Source: Alphaproteobacteria bacterium (GTDB taxonomy: Bacteria; Pseudomonadota; Alphaproteobacteria; Puniceispirillales; Puniceispirillaceae). Taken from it: 64,000 nt of DNA. Location of the stretch: NCBI GenBank assembly GCA_009920665.1, contig RFZL01000001.1, positions 1 through 64,000 of the forward strand, written 5' to 3'. The notes beneath the pieces were generated by a model. That model saw only the letters and a list, made by a program, of their open reading frames with translations. It was not told where the DNA came from and did no database searches. The position numbers and the translations under genes were made by a program. Position 1 is the stretch's first letter; each line of letters begins with the position of its first letter. Shown in pieces: positions 25,375 through 35,472 of the stretch.

Positions 25375-26745
25375 ATGAACGTTGTCACGCGTTTTGCCCC
25401 CTCACCAACCGGATTCCTGCATATTGGCGGGGCCCGAACGGCCCTTTTCAACTGGCTGTTCGCGCGCCGGCATGGCGGCAAATATCTGCTGCGGATCGAG
25501 GATACAGACCGTCAGCGGTCAACAGCGGAAGCCGTCGACGCCATCCATGACGGGCTGTCATGGCTGGGTCTCGAGGGTGATGAGCCTGCGATCAGCCAGT
25601 CGGCCCGCGCCGCCCGCCATGCCGAGGTGGCGGCAGATCTGGTGGCCCGCGGCGCGGCCTATCACTGCTATCTGACCGAGGATGAGCTCGCAGCGCTGCG
25701 TGACGAGGCGCGTGCCGCCGGGGTGCCTGTCCGGTCACCCTGGCGGGATCGCGATGATGCGCCGGATGGTCCCTTTGTGGTTCGCATGCGGATGCCGGAC
25801 AGTGGCGAGACAACAATCGATGATTCTGTCCAGGGGCATGTGACGGTCCAGAACCGGACGCTTGACGATATGGTGATCCTGCGCGCCGACGGTACGCCGA
25901 CATACATGCTTGCTGTCGTTGTTGACGATCATGACATGGGGGTCACGCATGTCATTCGCGGTGACGATCATCTGAACAACGCCTTTCGCCAGACCATGGT
26001 CTATCATGGCATGGGTTGGGACGTGCCGGTTTTCGCCCATATCCCGCTGATCCATGGCGCGGATGGCGCGAAATTGTCAAAGCGCCATGGCGCGCTTGGT
26101 GTCGATGCCTATCGCGGGATGGGATTTCTACCCGATGCGCTGGCGAACTATCTGCTTCGCCTTGGCTGGAGCCACGGTGATGACGAGATCATTTCCCGCG
26201 AGAATGCCATTGCCTGGTTCGATCTGGCGCAAGTCGGAAAATCGCCGGCGCGATTCGATCTCGACAAGCTGTCCGACGTCAACAGCCACTATCTGCGCAG
26301 CCTTGACGCCGACAGCCTATGGGACCTCATCGCGCCGCATATCGACGCCACAAGCCCGCAGGCGCGGGCGCGGGTCGTCGCGCTGAAACCGTTGCTTGCC
26401 GAACGCGCCAGAACGCATCTGGATATCGCCGGGAGTATCGGATATCTGCTGCATGATGGCGCGCCGATGATGCAGGAAGATGCGGCGGGGCTTCTCGATG
26501 ACGAAGCCAGAACACGTCTTGTGAAGCTTGTCGGTGACCTGCCAAACGCGCCATGGAAGGGCGAATCACTGGCGACTTTTCTTAAGGAATGGCTAACCGC
26601 GAACGGGCTCAAAATGAAAGATATCGGACTGCCGCTGCGGGCCGCGCTGACAGGAACCCGCCAGTCACCCTCAATCACCGACGTAATGGCCGCGCTTGGT
26701 CCGCATGAAACCGAAAAACGCATCGGAGAAACTTGCAAAATCTAG
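25375..26745 (+). CDS. gltX: Glutamate--tRNA ligase
   Basis: A 456-residue class I synthetase with the HIGH-type motif HIGG in SPTGFLHIGGARTA, LRIEDTD and the KLSKRHG loop. It charges tRNA-Glu; the only tRNA in the window is tRNA-Glu. Alphaproteobacteria often carry two GltX paralogues, one acting on tRNA-Gln, and the specificity of this one cannot be decided here. It is followed 99 bp later by gltA, a conserved pairing. Confidence 0.95.
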   Translation: MNVVTRFAPSPTGFLHIGGARTALFNWLFARRHGGKYLLRIEDTDRQRSTAEAVDAIHDGLSWLGLEGDEPAISQSARAARHAEVAADLVARGAAYHCYLTEDELAALRDEARAAGVPVRSPWRDRDDAPDGPFVVRMRMPDSGETTIDDSVQGHVTVQNRTLDDMVILRADGTPTYMLAVVVDDHDMGVTHVIRGDDHLNNAFRQTMVYHGMGWDVPVFAHIPLIHGADGAKLSKRHGALGVDAYRGMGFLPDALANYLLRLGWSHGDDEIISRENAIAWFDLAQVGKSPARFDLDKLSDVNSHYLRSLDADSLWDLIAPHIDATSPQARARVVALKPLLAERARTHLDIAGSIGYLLHDGAPMMQEDAAGLLDDEARTRLVKLVGDLPNAPWKGESLATFLKEWLTANGLKMKDIGLPLRAALTGTRQSPSITDVMAALGPHETEKRIGETCKI

Positions 26746-26844
26746 CGATTCCGGATAATCAGAGGCTCCCCCATGCAACGCGCCACCGGGCCATGTATCG
26801 ATGGCGTTTTCACCCAATACCGTCACGTTGAAGCGAGGACAGGC

Positions 26845-28152
26845 ATGGCCACAGATACCGATACCCAAAAGACCGTCACCCTGACAGTCAATGACAGCGG
26901 GAACAGCGTCACCTTTCCTGTTCTTGGCGGCACTATCGGCCCGGATGTTCTCGACATCCGCAAGCTGTATGGCGAAACCGGGATGTTCACCTTTGATCCG
27001 GGCTATGGCGCGACCGGGTCCTGCCTGTCGGGCCTGACCTACATCGATGGTGATGAAGGTGTGTTGCTGCATCGTGGCTACCCGATCGAGGAACTTGCCA
27101 ACCAGTCAGATTTTCTCGAGGTCGCCTATCTGCTTCTGGAAGGTGAACTTCCGGGCGCGGCCGCGAAGGCCGAGTTCAACGAGGCGATCAGCCGCCACAC
27201 GATGGTTCATGAACAGCTGTCGACTTTCTATCGGGGCTTCCGTCGCGACGCGCACCCGATGGCGATCATGTGCGGCGTGGTCGGTGCGCTGTCGGCGTTC
27301 TACCATGATTCGACCGATATCCATGACCCCATGCAGCGGACAATCGCCTCACGGCGCCTGATCGCGAAAATCCCGACGCTGGCCGCCATGGCGTTCAAAT
27401 ATTCGCTTGGACAACCTTTCAACTATCCGCGCAACAACCTGTCCTACGCCGAGAACTTTCTGCATATGTGCTTTGCCGTGCCGGCAGAGGATTATGAGGT
27501 CAATCCGATTCTGGCGAGCGCGATGGACAAGATCTTCATCCTGCATGCCGACCATGAACAGAACGCCTCGACATCGACCGTGCGGCTGGCCGGATCGTCC
27601 GGGGCGAACCCGTTCGCCTGTATCGCCGCCGGCATTGCCTCGCTCTGGGGCCCGGCGCATGGCGGTGCCAATGAGGCCGTCCTCAACATGCTGAACGAGA
27701 TCGGCCACAAGGACAATATTCCGGAATTTGTCGCGCGCGCGCGTGACCGTGATGACCCGTTCCGCCTGTTCGGCTTTGGCCACCGCGTTTACAAGAATTT
27801 CGATCCGCGGGCCAAGGTGTTGCGCGAGACATGCCATCAGGTGCTCGATGATCTTGGCGTTCAGGATCCACTTCTTGAACTTGCGATGGAACTTGAAGAT
27901 ATGGCACTCAAGGATCAGTATTTCATCGATAAGAAGCTGTATCCGAATGTCGATTTCTATTCAGGAATCATCCTCAAGGCGATGGGCTTCCCGACCTCGA
28001 TGTTCACCGTTCTGTTCGCCGTCGCACGCACCGTTGGATGGGTCGCGCAATGGAACGAGATGATCACCGACCCGATGCAGAGGATCGGCAGGCCGCGCCA
28101 GCTCTATACCGGGCCGGCACAGCGCGCCTTCGTGAGTGTCGACAAGCGCTGA
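26845..28152 (+). CDS. gltA: Citrate synthase (type II)
   Basis: A 435-residue enzyme with [20 protein letters not shown] near residue 50, the catalytic HADHEQNAS segment, [21 protein letters not shown] and [13 protein letters not shown]. It condenses oxaloacetate and acetyl-CoA to start the citric acid cycle. The ATG at 26845 follows GAGGACAGG; the upstream 24 codons open to 26773 lack family features. It converges on lpxB with 24 bp between stops. Confidence 0.96.
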   Translation: MATDTDTQKTVTLTVNDSGNSVTFPVLGGTIGPDVLDIRKLYGETGMFTFDPGYGATGSCLSGLTYIDGDEGVLLHRGYPIEELANQSDFLEVAYLLLEGELPGAAAKAEFNEAISRHTMVHEQLSTFYRGFRRDAHPMAIMCGVVGALSAFYHDSTDIHDPMQRTIASRRLIAKIPTLAAMAFKYSLGQPFNYPRNNLSYAENFLHMCFAVPAEDYEVNPILASAMDKIFILHADHEQNASTSTVRLAGSSGANPFACIAAGIASLWGPAHGGANEAVLNMLNEIGHKDNIPEFVARARDRDDPFRLFGFGHRVYKNFDPRAKVLRETCHQVLDDLGVQDPLLELAMELEDMALKDQYFIDKKLYPNVDFYSGIILKAMGFPTSMFTVLFAVARTVGWVAQWNEMITDPMQRIGRPRQLYTGPAQRAFVSVDKR

Positions 28153-28176
28153 TTATTTTAAGGCGCAGTTTGTTGT

Positions 28177-29337
28177 TCAGGATTGCGATGGGGCAAGCCT
28201 GCCTGTAAAGGCGCGCGCGACATTATCCTCGAAACTGGCCGATCCGCCGCGCAGCACCGCCCGCAGTTCAGCCGCGGCCGCCATGGCATTACGGCCGGCA
28301 TCCTCATCACCAAGAACACGCAGCATCGCGCCGGTCATTTCGCGCGGTGTCGCGCCTTCCTGAAACAGGAACGGATAGACCTGCCGGTCAAGGATGGCGT
28401 TTGGAAGAATGACACGGTCCATTCTGACAAGGCGGCGACCAATACTGGCCGACACACCGGACGTGATGTAACAGGTAGCCCCCGGCACACCATGCAGCGC
28501 CGTCTGAAGGGTCACCGTTCCCGAGGCGGCAAGAACAGCATGCGCACGGCCAAGGGCGCTGAACAGCGCGCCCTCCTCCGAATCAACAGTCACCCCTGCT
28601 CCGGCGCCGGGCATGCGCTGAAACACAGCCCCGATCTCGTCCCGCATGGCTGGCAGGGTCGGGATCGTCGCGGTGATCCCGGGGTAGGTGAAACGCAGAT
28701 TGTCCAGCGTCATCAGCATTGGCGACAGCATGTGTCGGATCTCCGAACGGCGACTTCCCGGCAGGATCACGATATGCGGCGCATCACCGGACGATAACGG
28801 CCGGACCGGCCGGTCATAGACCGGATTGAACGCCTCCGGATGGCCGATGAAATGCGCTTCCACACCAAGTGGCGTGAAATAGCCGGGCTCAAACGGAAAC
28901 AGGCATAGAAGGCCATCGACCGATTGGGCGACACGATGGCGGCGCCATGCTCCCCAGGCCCAGACAGTCGGCGCGACAGCATGAACAATGGGCGCGGACC
29001 AGCCTGCGGCCGCCATGCGCCGCTTCAACCGTGCAGCAAGCCGAAGTGAAAACCCCTTCACATCGACCGTGATGACAAGTCGTGGCCGCGCTGCCATGAT
29101 CTCGTCGACAAGCCGGTTGGCAAATGCTGACAGGCGTGGATAGGCGGTCAGCGCCGCCCCAAAACCCATAACGGTCAACTGTTCCATCCGATGCTGTGTT
29201 TGCAGCCCCGCGGTCCTCATGGCCGGCCCGCCGACACCAATCCATTGCTGCGATCCATGGGCTGTCTCGATGGCCTGCATCAGGCTCGCCGCCAGCCTGT
29301 CCCCCGACGGCTCACCGGCAAGAATGAAAACCGGCAC
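28177..29337 (-). CDS. lpxB: Lipid-A-disaccharide synthase
   Basis: About 386 residues with AGEPSGDRLAASL at the N-terminus and LPGSRRSEI in the C-terminal nucleotide-binding half. It joins UDP-2,3-diacylglucosamine to lipid X in lipid A synthesis. I chose the GTG at 29337, two bases after the lpxI stop, with GGTGGGGG upstream. The frame continues to an ATG at 29385 inside lpxI, adding 16 residues without family similarity. It is the last gene of the long minus-strand run. Confidence 0.93.
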   Translation of the reverse strand: MPVFILAGEPSGDRLAASLMQAIETAHGSQQWIGVGGPAMRTAGLQTQHRMEQLTVMGFGAALTAYPRLSAFANRLVDEIMAARPRLVITVDVKGFSLRLAARLKRRMAAAGWSAPIVHAVAPTVWAWGAWRRHRVAQSVDGLLCLFPFEPGYFTPLGVEAHFIGHPEAFNPVYDRPVRPLSSGDAPHIVILPGSRRSEIRHMLSPMLMTLDNLRFTYPGITATIPTLPAMRDEIGAVFQRMPGAGAGVTVDSEEGALFSALGRAHAVLAASGTVTLQTALHGVPGATCYITSGVSASIGRRLVRMDRVILPNAILDRQVYPFLFQEGATPREMTGAMLRVLGDEDAGRNAMAAAAELRAVLRGGSASFEDNVARAFTGRLAPSQS

Positions 29338-29339
29338 CG

Positions 29340-30152
29340 TCAAACCCCCACCACCGTCAGCTTGAGCTTGGCAGCACGCTCGCAAATCGTCTCAGGTGCC
29401 GCCGCCAGCATCACGCCATCGGCCTGCAATGCGAGAACAGCAATACCCGCCGCGGCCGCGTTGCGCAGCGTTTCAACACCCACAACCGGCACATCAAGTC
29501 TGTCATCCTGCCCGCTTTTTCGGCATTTGACGAAAATGGCAGCGGGACCTGTCCTGTCAAGCAAGGCTTGCGAGCGTGCCATCATCGCATCGGTGCCCTC
29601 GGCCGCCTCGACAGCGATAACCCGCCTGTCCTGAATGATGATCGACTGCCCCACATCATGTTCGCCCAGCGAATTGAGCACAGCGAGGCCAAGATCGATG
29701 TCGGCACGTAACGCCGGATCAAGTTTGCCGGCAAGCAGGCCTTTTGGCATGGTTGCACGCGGCATGACACTGTCCGGAGCGACGGTTTCGATCCCGGCAT
29801 CGGCAAAATAGCCGGCGATGGCGCGGAGCAGCGCATCATCGCCACGTCCCACCGCCCTTGCAAGAATCTTCACTGCCGCCGCATCGGGCTTCAGCTGTGC
29901 CAGTGAAGGGCGCCTGATCTTGCCAGCCATCACCATGCGGGTGCACCCGGCCTCGACAAGCAGCTCCCGCGTCCGGCCAATCGCACCAAGCGGAATATCG
30001 ATGGCGTCAAACCCGGCGAATGCCGCGTCAGCCTGGCCTGAAACGGTAAAGATGATAACGTCATGACCCTGTTCGCGGGCATTTTTGGCAAGTGTCTCGG
30101 GAAGGCTTCCCTGCCCGGCAATGATCGCCAGCTTGTCCAACGCCTGTCCCAT
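29340..30152 (-). CDS. lpxI: UDP-2,3-diacylglucosamine pyrophosphatase LpxI
   Basis: A 270-residue DUF1009 protein. It has an N-terminal domain starting LAIIAGQGSLPE, the linker region with MAGKIRRPS and the catalytic C-terminal domain containing VGQSIIIQDRRVIAVEAAEGTD. LpxI replaces LpxH in alphaproteobacteria and forms lipid X between LpxD and LpxB. Its ATG shares TGATG with the lpxA stop, indicating coupling. Confidence 0.95.
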   Translation of the reverse strand: MGQALDKLAIIAGQGSLPETLAKNAREQGHDVIIFTVSGQADAAFAGFDAIDIPLGAIGRTRELLVEAGCTRMVMAGKIRRPSLAQLKPDAAAVKILARAVGRGDDALLRAIAGYFADAGIETVAPDSVMPRATMPKGLLAGKLDPALRADIDLGLAVLNSLGEHDVGQSIIIQDRRVIAVEAAEGTDAMMARSQALLDRTGPAAIFVKCRKSGQDDRLDVPVVGVETLRNAAAAGIAVLALQADGVMLAAAPETICERAAKLKLTVVGV

Positions 30153-30955
30153 CAGCCCGCCTGACGCGAGGCCGCCTGGCAGATTCCATTGCGGCCGGCA
30201 TTCTCAAGAAAGGCAAAGATCTGTGCTGCCTCGGCGCTGTCGTCATAGGAGAGACGCACGGCCTCAAGACGGTCCTTGAAGACACCGCTTGCCCGAAACA
30301 GATCCCTGTAAAGACCACGAAGACGCAAAATGCTGTCTTCGCTGAAGCCGCGCCGCCCCATGCCGATGATATTGATTCCGGTCAGACAGGCACGGTTTCC
30401 CACGGCAACGCCAAACGGGATCACATCGCTGTCGACCGCGGTTTGCGAGGCAACCATGGCGTGATCACCGACGCGGCACCATTGCTGCACCGTGGCGAAG
30501 CCGCCCATCATGACATGGTCACCGATTCTGGCGTGACCGCCAAGCGAGGCATTATTGGCGAAAATGGCATGATCACCAACGACACAGTCATGTGCCACAT
30601 GTGACGCTACCAGAAACATGCCATGATTGCCGACACGCGTGCGCATGGAGTCAATCGCCGTCCCCGGGTGCATGGTGACATGTTCCCTGATGACACAATG
30701 ATGCCCGATCTCGAGGGTTGACTCCTCGCCGGCAAACCGCGTGTGCTGCGGCGACGCCCCGAGCACGGCAAAGGGATAGACCTCGCAGCCCGCCCCCACT
30801 GTCGTATGCCCATCGATAGCAACATGCGAATGCAGGGTGACACGGTCGCCGAGTACGACATTCGGCCCGACAACACAATAGGGCCCGATAGCGACCTCTT
30901 CGCCGAGGCTGGCGCCAGCGTCAACAATCGCGGTCGGATGAATGGAAACGGACAT
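30152..30955 (-). CDS. lpxA: UDP-N-acetylglucosamine acyltransferase
   Basis: About 267 residues. The left-handed beta-helix is marked by repeated hexapeptides (HPTAIVDAGASLGEEVAIGP onward), the catalytic His lies in SHVAHDCVVGD, and a helical C-terminus follows. It transfers a 3-hydroxyacyl chain to UDP-GlcNAc, the first step of lipid A. The ATG at 30955 fits the family start; a TTG at 30970 is an alternative. It lies between fabZ and lpxI, the conserved order. Confidence 0.95.
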   Translation of the reverse strand: MSVSIHPTAIVDAGASLGEEVAIGPYCVVGPNVVLGDRVTLHSHVAIDGHTTVGAGCEVYPFAVLGASPQHTRFAGEESTLEIGHHCVIREHVTMHPGTAIDSMRTRVGNHGMFLVASHVAHDCVVGDHAIFANNASLGGHARIGDHVMMGGFATVQQWCRVGDHAMVASQTAVDSDVIPFGVAVGNRACLTGINIIGMGRRGFSEDSILRLRGLYRDLFRASGVFKDRLEAVRLSYDDSAEAAQIFAFLENAGRNGICQAASRQAG

Positions 30956-30982
30956 CAAATGGGCTTTCAACAGGAGTGAGGA

Positions 30983-31441
<459 letters not shown>

Positions 31442-31443
31442 GG

Positions 31444-32448
31444 CTACTCTTTCCTTTGACTTGATTTGGCGATCAGGCGTCGCAGTGCGGCGCGTTCACG
31501 CCAGGCCTCGCGTGCCTCGGTGGCGGGAAAGCCGACCACAGTCATGTTGTCGGCCACATCCTTGGTAACTCCGGACTGCCCCATGACAATTGCGCCCCTA
31601 CCGACCGTGACCTGCGAGCTGACCCCGGCCTGACCGGCCAGCATCGCACCCTCGTCAATCACCGCACCGCCGGCAAGCCCGACCTGTGCTGCCAGAACCG
31701 CACGATCTGCGATCCGGCAGTTATGCGCGATATGGACGAGGTTGTCGATCATGACCTGCCGGCCAATGGCCGTAGGACCAAGCGTGCCCCGGTCGATGGC
31801 GCAACCGGCCCCGACGCGGCTTGTATCACCGATCGAGACAGTGCCAACATGGGGAAGCATGACCGGACCGTCAGGCGTGATTTCGAAGCCGAATCCGGCC
31901 CCACCAATGACGCTTCCGGCGCCGATGACCACATCATCACCGAGATCGCAATGCGAGAGCACGGCATTTGCATCAATGCGGCAATTCCGGCCGATCCGAA
32001 CACCGTGATGGATCACCGCACCGGCACCGATGACCGAGCCCTTACCAATATCAACATCCTCCCCGACAACAGCAGCCGGGCCGACCTCCACCTCCGGCCA
32101 ATCACCGCCAGGCTGCTGCCGCCAGACGCCCTGCCGTTCGGCAACAATCGAGGCAAGCGCGGTTGCGAAATCACGCCGCGGCGCGTCACTCACCAGACAC
32201 ACGATTCCATCAGGCAGCGCCGAACACAGATCCGCTGTTGTCACGATGACGGCACCGGCCAACCCTGCCATGTCATCTGCACTCTGCGCCCCGGCCAGAA
32301 ACGTCAGATCACCCTCGCCAGCCATGGATACCGGCGCGGCATCCATGACCGGCCTGTTGCCATCACCACGAAGTTCACATCCCGTCAGTTGCGCAAGGGC
32401 GGCAGCAGTGGAGGTGGTTAATGAAAAGAACCGGGGATCAATGGCCAT
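31444..32448 (-). CDS. lpxD: UDP-3-O-acylglucosamine N-acyltransferase
   Basis: A 334-residue protein. The N-terminal uridine-binding domain contains EGDLTFLAG, the long left-handed beta-helix has repeats such as VGEDVDIGKGSVIGAGAVI, and the catalytic His lies in NLVHIAHNCRIADRA. It adds the second 3-hydroxyacyl chain in lipid A synthesis. It stands directly after the Skp-like gene and before fabZ. Confidence 0.95.
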   Translation of the reverse strand: MAIDPRFFSLTTSTAAALAQLTGCELRGDGNRPVMDAAPVSMAGEGDLTFLAGAQSADDMAGLAGAVIVTTADLCSALPDGIVCLVSDAPRRDFATALASIVAERQGVWRQQPGGDWPEVEVGPAAVVGEDVDIGKGSVIGAGAVIHHGVRIGRNCRIDANAVLSHCDLGDDVVIGAGSVIGGAGFGFEITPDGPVMLPHVGTVSIGDTSRVGAGCAIDRGTLGPTAIGRQVMIDNLVHIAHNCRIADRAVLAAQVGLAGGAVIDEGAMLAGQAGVSSQVTVGRGAIVMGQSGVTKDVADNMTVVGFPATEAREAWRERAALRRLIAKSSQRKE

Positions 32449-32457
32449 GCTGCACCC

Positions 32458-33150
32458 TCACTGATCCGTGCCAACGGGGCTGACAGTCACCTCGATACGC
32501 GCATTTTTGGTGCGCTCATCAAGGCGGCGAAGAACCTCATCGGACAGGTTGAGGCTTGGCAGGAAAATCAACGCCGATTCACGAACCAGCACAAGATCCA
32601 GCTTCTTTTCCTGCGCCAGGTCGGTCACGATCTGGATGGCAAGATCGCGAAGCCTCGATTGCGCGTCCTGAAAGGCGACATCGATTGCTTCGCGGCGATA
32701 CTGGATTTCTTTCTGGATCTGCGTCACAGAGGCCTCGAATTCAGCAAGCTGGCGCGCAAATTCAGCCTCGTCAAGCACCTCCCGCTGGGCCACCAACTTC
32801 CGTTCGGCTTCCTGAAGTGCCGCTTCGCGCGCGGCGAATTCGCGCTGGAACTCTCGCCTTTGCTCGTCCAGGAGCTCGCGCACCCGTGCAGCGCCTGTCG
32901 ATGCCCGCAACACCCCGTCAAGATCGATCAGACCGATGCGGGCCACAGACATATCCGTAGCACCGCTGTAAACCGGTTCACTCGTATCTGAACCTGAAAC
33001 AGCTGATTGTTGGGCGTCGGCTGCGGCACCATTCAGCATGAGGTTCAGGCAAAGCCCCAAACTTGCCATGAACGCAGGAAAGCGACCGGCGTAACGGCGA
33101 AGATTACAGCCGCGTTCCGATAGTGAACTGGAAAGTCCTTGTCTTGTCAT
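32458..33150 (-). CDS. OmpH/Skp-family periplasmic chaperone
   Basis: About 230 residues: a signal peptide with arginines before a hydrophobic stretch (FMASLGLCLNLML, cleavage near GAAADA), a Skp-like strand (RIGLIDLDGVLRAS), a long coiled-coil (about 110-170) and a C-terminal strand region. Skp chaperones outer-membrane proteins towards BamA, the adjacent gene. I prefer the ATG at 33150, overlapping bamA by 47 bp, because it includes positive charges for the signal peptide; 33069 is an alternative. Confidence 0.85.
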   Translation of the reverse strand: MTRQGLSSSLSERGCNLRRYAGRFPAFMASLGLCLNLMLNGAAADAQQSAVSGSDTSEPVYSGATDMSVARIGLIDLDGVLRASTGAARVRELLDEQRREFQREFAAREAALQEAERKLVAQREVLDEAEFARQLAEFEASVTQIQKEIQYRREAIDVAFQDAQSRLRDLAIQIVTDLAQEKKLDLVLVRESALIFLPSLNLSDEVLRRLDERTKNARIEVTVSPVGTDQ

Positions 33151-35398
33151 AGCTTTTCTTTGTTGTGGGTTTCGCCCAGTAGAAGGACATAGGCCCAATG
33201 AAGGTATCCCACAACAGGCCGGCGCCAATTGATGCTCTGAGCGACGAATCATTGGCGCCGATTACACCTGAGGGATAGTCGGTTTCCCAGACCGATCCAA
33301 AATCCGAAAAGACGGTCCACCGCATGCTGAGATCCTGACTGATACCCGCCCGTGAGACCACTTCAAAGGTGCCATTGAAAACCTTGTTGCCCCCAACCGC
33401 CGCGTCCGACCCGCTGTCCCGCGGGCCAATACCGCTTCCATCAAAGCCTCTGACCCGGCGTCCACCAAGAAAGAAGCGCTGGGACTGTGTAACTTTCTCA
33501 CCCAGACCTGACACCTGACCAATCCGCCCCTTTGTTCCAAGGAAGAAGGTGTTGAACATCATCGGTTTGTAATAGGCACCGGACAAGACAACCCGGTAAT
33601 ATTGGGCATCGCCGCCAATGCCTGCAAGTTCCTGCGCCACCTCGAACAGCGAGCCATCGGACGGATCGAAGCGGTTATCCAGCGTGTCACGGCCAACGGT
33701 GTAACTGACCGCGGATTTCAGGATATTCTTTCCGTTTTCGCCAGTGATCGATTGCGCCTTGGTAGATTTCTCGTTGGTTTCAGACTGTGAAATTTCATAT
33801 CCGACGCGATGGAAATAATCATTCGCTGCGGCAAAGCCGATACCAAAATCAAAACCGCGCCGCGTGATGGAGAAAGTGTCTTCCTTGATGCGCTCGTTAA
33901 AGATACTGGCCCGCCCTGTCAGGTTGCGTCCGAAAAGATAGGGTTCAGATACACCTATTCGCACATTTGACCGACTTGCCGACACATCAAGACCGAAGTT
34001 TATGCCGCGTCCTGTACCAAGGAAGTTACGTTCGTCAAGGCCAAGCGCAAAGCTCGTCTGGTCAAGCGATGAGTAGCCAAGACCGACAGAGAATTCGCCT
34101 GTCGATTGTTCTTCAACCGTCAGTTCGGTCACTGTCTGCTCTTCCGAACTGCCGGCAAGATTGCGGACCGAAACATCAGAGAAGAAACCGAGATTGCGAA
34201 TATTGCGAATGGATCGCTCAAGTTTCAGCTGGTTGAACGAGTCACCCTCGACAAGTTCGAATTCCCGCCGGATAACCGAATCAAGCGTTCGCACATTGTT
34301 CACGATCTCGATCCGTTCGATGAAATTCTTCTGGGCCTTGCCGATACCGATATTGATATCGAGTGTCTCGGCTTCCGGATCAGTGATCACCTCGGGCTCG
34401 ACATTTACAAAAGCATATCCGAGCGCGCCAAGTTCATTGGTGATATCAAGGAGTCCCTGTTCCAACGCCCTGACATCGTACCAGCCATCATCCCCGAAAT
34501 TGAAAAGCTGTCGCAGCGCTTCCAGATCTACATTTTCGATCTGGCTGTCGATCGAAATTTCGCTGACCCTGTACCGTGCGCCCTCGTTCAGAATGAATGA
34601 AACGGCAAATCCGGTGCGATCCGGCAAAAGGCCGCCCTGGACACGCGACACATCGATATCGGCATAGCCGCGCGAGAGGTAAAACTGCCGTAGTAGCCTG
34701 ACATCATAATCAAGGCGTGCCTCGTCATATTTGTCAGATGTCGAGAAAAAGGCCCACCAGTTGGATACACGGCTGGAAATGGCCCGCCTCAGCGCCCGGT
34801 CGGAAAACCGTTCATTCCCATTGAAAGTGATCGAGCTGATCTTGATCAAGGGCCCTTCCTTGACAACAAAGGCCAGATCAACCCGATTGTCATCGAGCTC
34901 GATTATCTGCGGGTCGACAACCGCCGCATACCGTCCGGCCGCCTGATACACCTCAAGCAGCTTCTGGCTGGCCTCAACCGCCAGCCTGCGCGTGTAGACA
35001 CGCCGCGGCTGGATATCAATGATGTCGAGAAGCTTTTCATCGTCGAGAGCGTCGTTCCCCTCGATATTGACCCGGTTGATGATGGGGTTCTCGACAACAT
35101 CGATGCGGAGAATGGCACCCTCGATGTCAATCTTGATATCTGCGAACAGCTCCGTCTCATAAAGGCGCTCCAGCGCGATGCTCAGCGAACTTCGCGTGAC
35201 CCGGTCGCCGACACGCACAGGCAGATAGGAAAGAACGGTTCCGACGGCCACACGGCGGTTGCCCGAAACGGCAATTTCATCAATACGGACCTGTTCGTCT
35301 GCCGATTGTGCGATAGAGGGCGCCGGTGTCCCGACCGCCAAAGCCAAAAGCAAGACAAGAACCAGCAGTGGTTTTGGCATGATTATCAGTCTCCTCAC
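33104..35398 (-). CDS. bamA: Outer membrane protein assembly factor BamA
   Basis: A 764-residue outer-membrane insertase. It has a signal peptide (cleavage near SIAQSADEQ), five POTRA repeats over about residues 35-430 (the first starts VRIDEIAVSGNRRV) and a C-terminal beta-barrel with the RRVRGFDGSGIGPRDSG loop that enters the barrel. The last residue is Leu (FTIGTRL) rather than the usual Phe. It lies between rseP and the Skp-like gene, the usual envelope order. Confidence 0.96.
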   Translation of the reverse strand: MRRLIIMPKPLLVLVLLLALAVGTPAPSIAQSADEQVRIDEIAVSGNRRVAVGTVLSYLPVRVGDRVTRSSLSIALERLYETELFADIKIDIEGAILRIDVVENPIINRVNIEGNDALDDEKLLDIIDIQPRRVYTRRLAVEASQKLLEVYQAAGRYAAVVDPQIIELDDNRVDLAFVVKEGPLIKISSITFNGNERFSDRALRRAISSRVSNWWAFFSTSDKYDEARLDYDVRLLRQFYLSRGYADIDVSRVQGGLLPDRTGFAVSFILNEGARYRVSEISIDSQIENVDLEALRQLFNFGDDGWYDVRALEQGLLDITNELGALGYAFVNVEPEVITDPEAETLDINIGIGKAQKNFIERIEIVNNVRTLDSVIRREFELVEGDSFNQLKLERSIRNIRNLGFFSDVSVRNLAGSSEEQTVTELTVEEQSTGEFSVGLGYSSLDQTSFALGLDERNFLGTGRGINFGLDVSASRSNVRIGVSEPYLFGRNLTGRASIFNERIKEDTFSITRRGFDFGIGFAAANDYFHRVGYEISQSETNEKSTKAQSITGENGKNILKSAVSYTVGRDTLDNRFDPSDGSLFEVAQELAGIGGDAQYYRVVLSGAYYKPMMFNTFFLGTKGRIGQVSGLGEKVTQSQRFFLGGRRVRGFDGSGIGPRDSGSDAAVGGNKVFNGTFEVVSRAGISQDLSMRWTVFSDFGSVWETDYPSGVIGANDSSLRASIGAGLLWDTFIGPMSFYWAKPTTKKSYDKTRTFQFTIGTRL

Positions 35399-35472
35399 CC
35401 GTCTGCAGAACTATAGCCATGCAACCAGCGTATTCAAAGCGTGCATTTCAAACATGCACCGCTCTCGACCAG

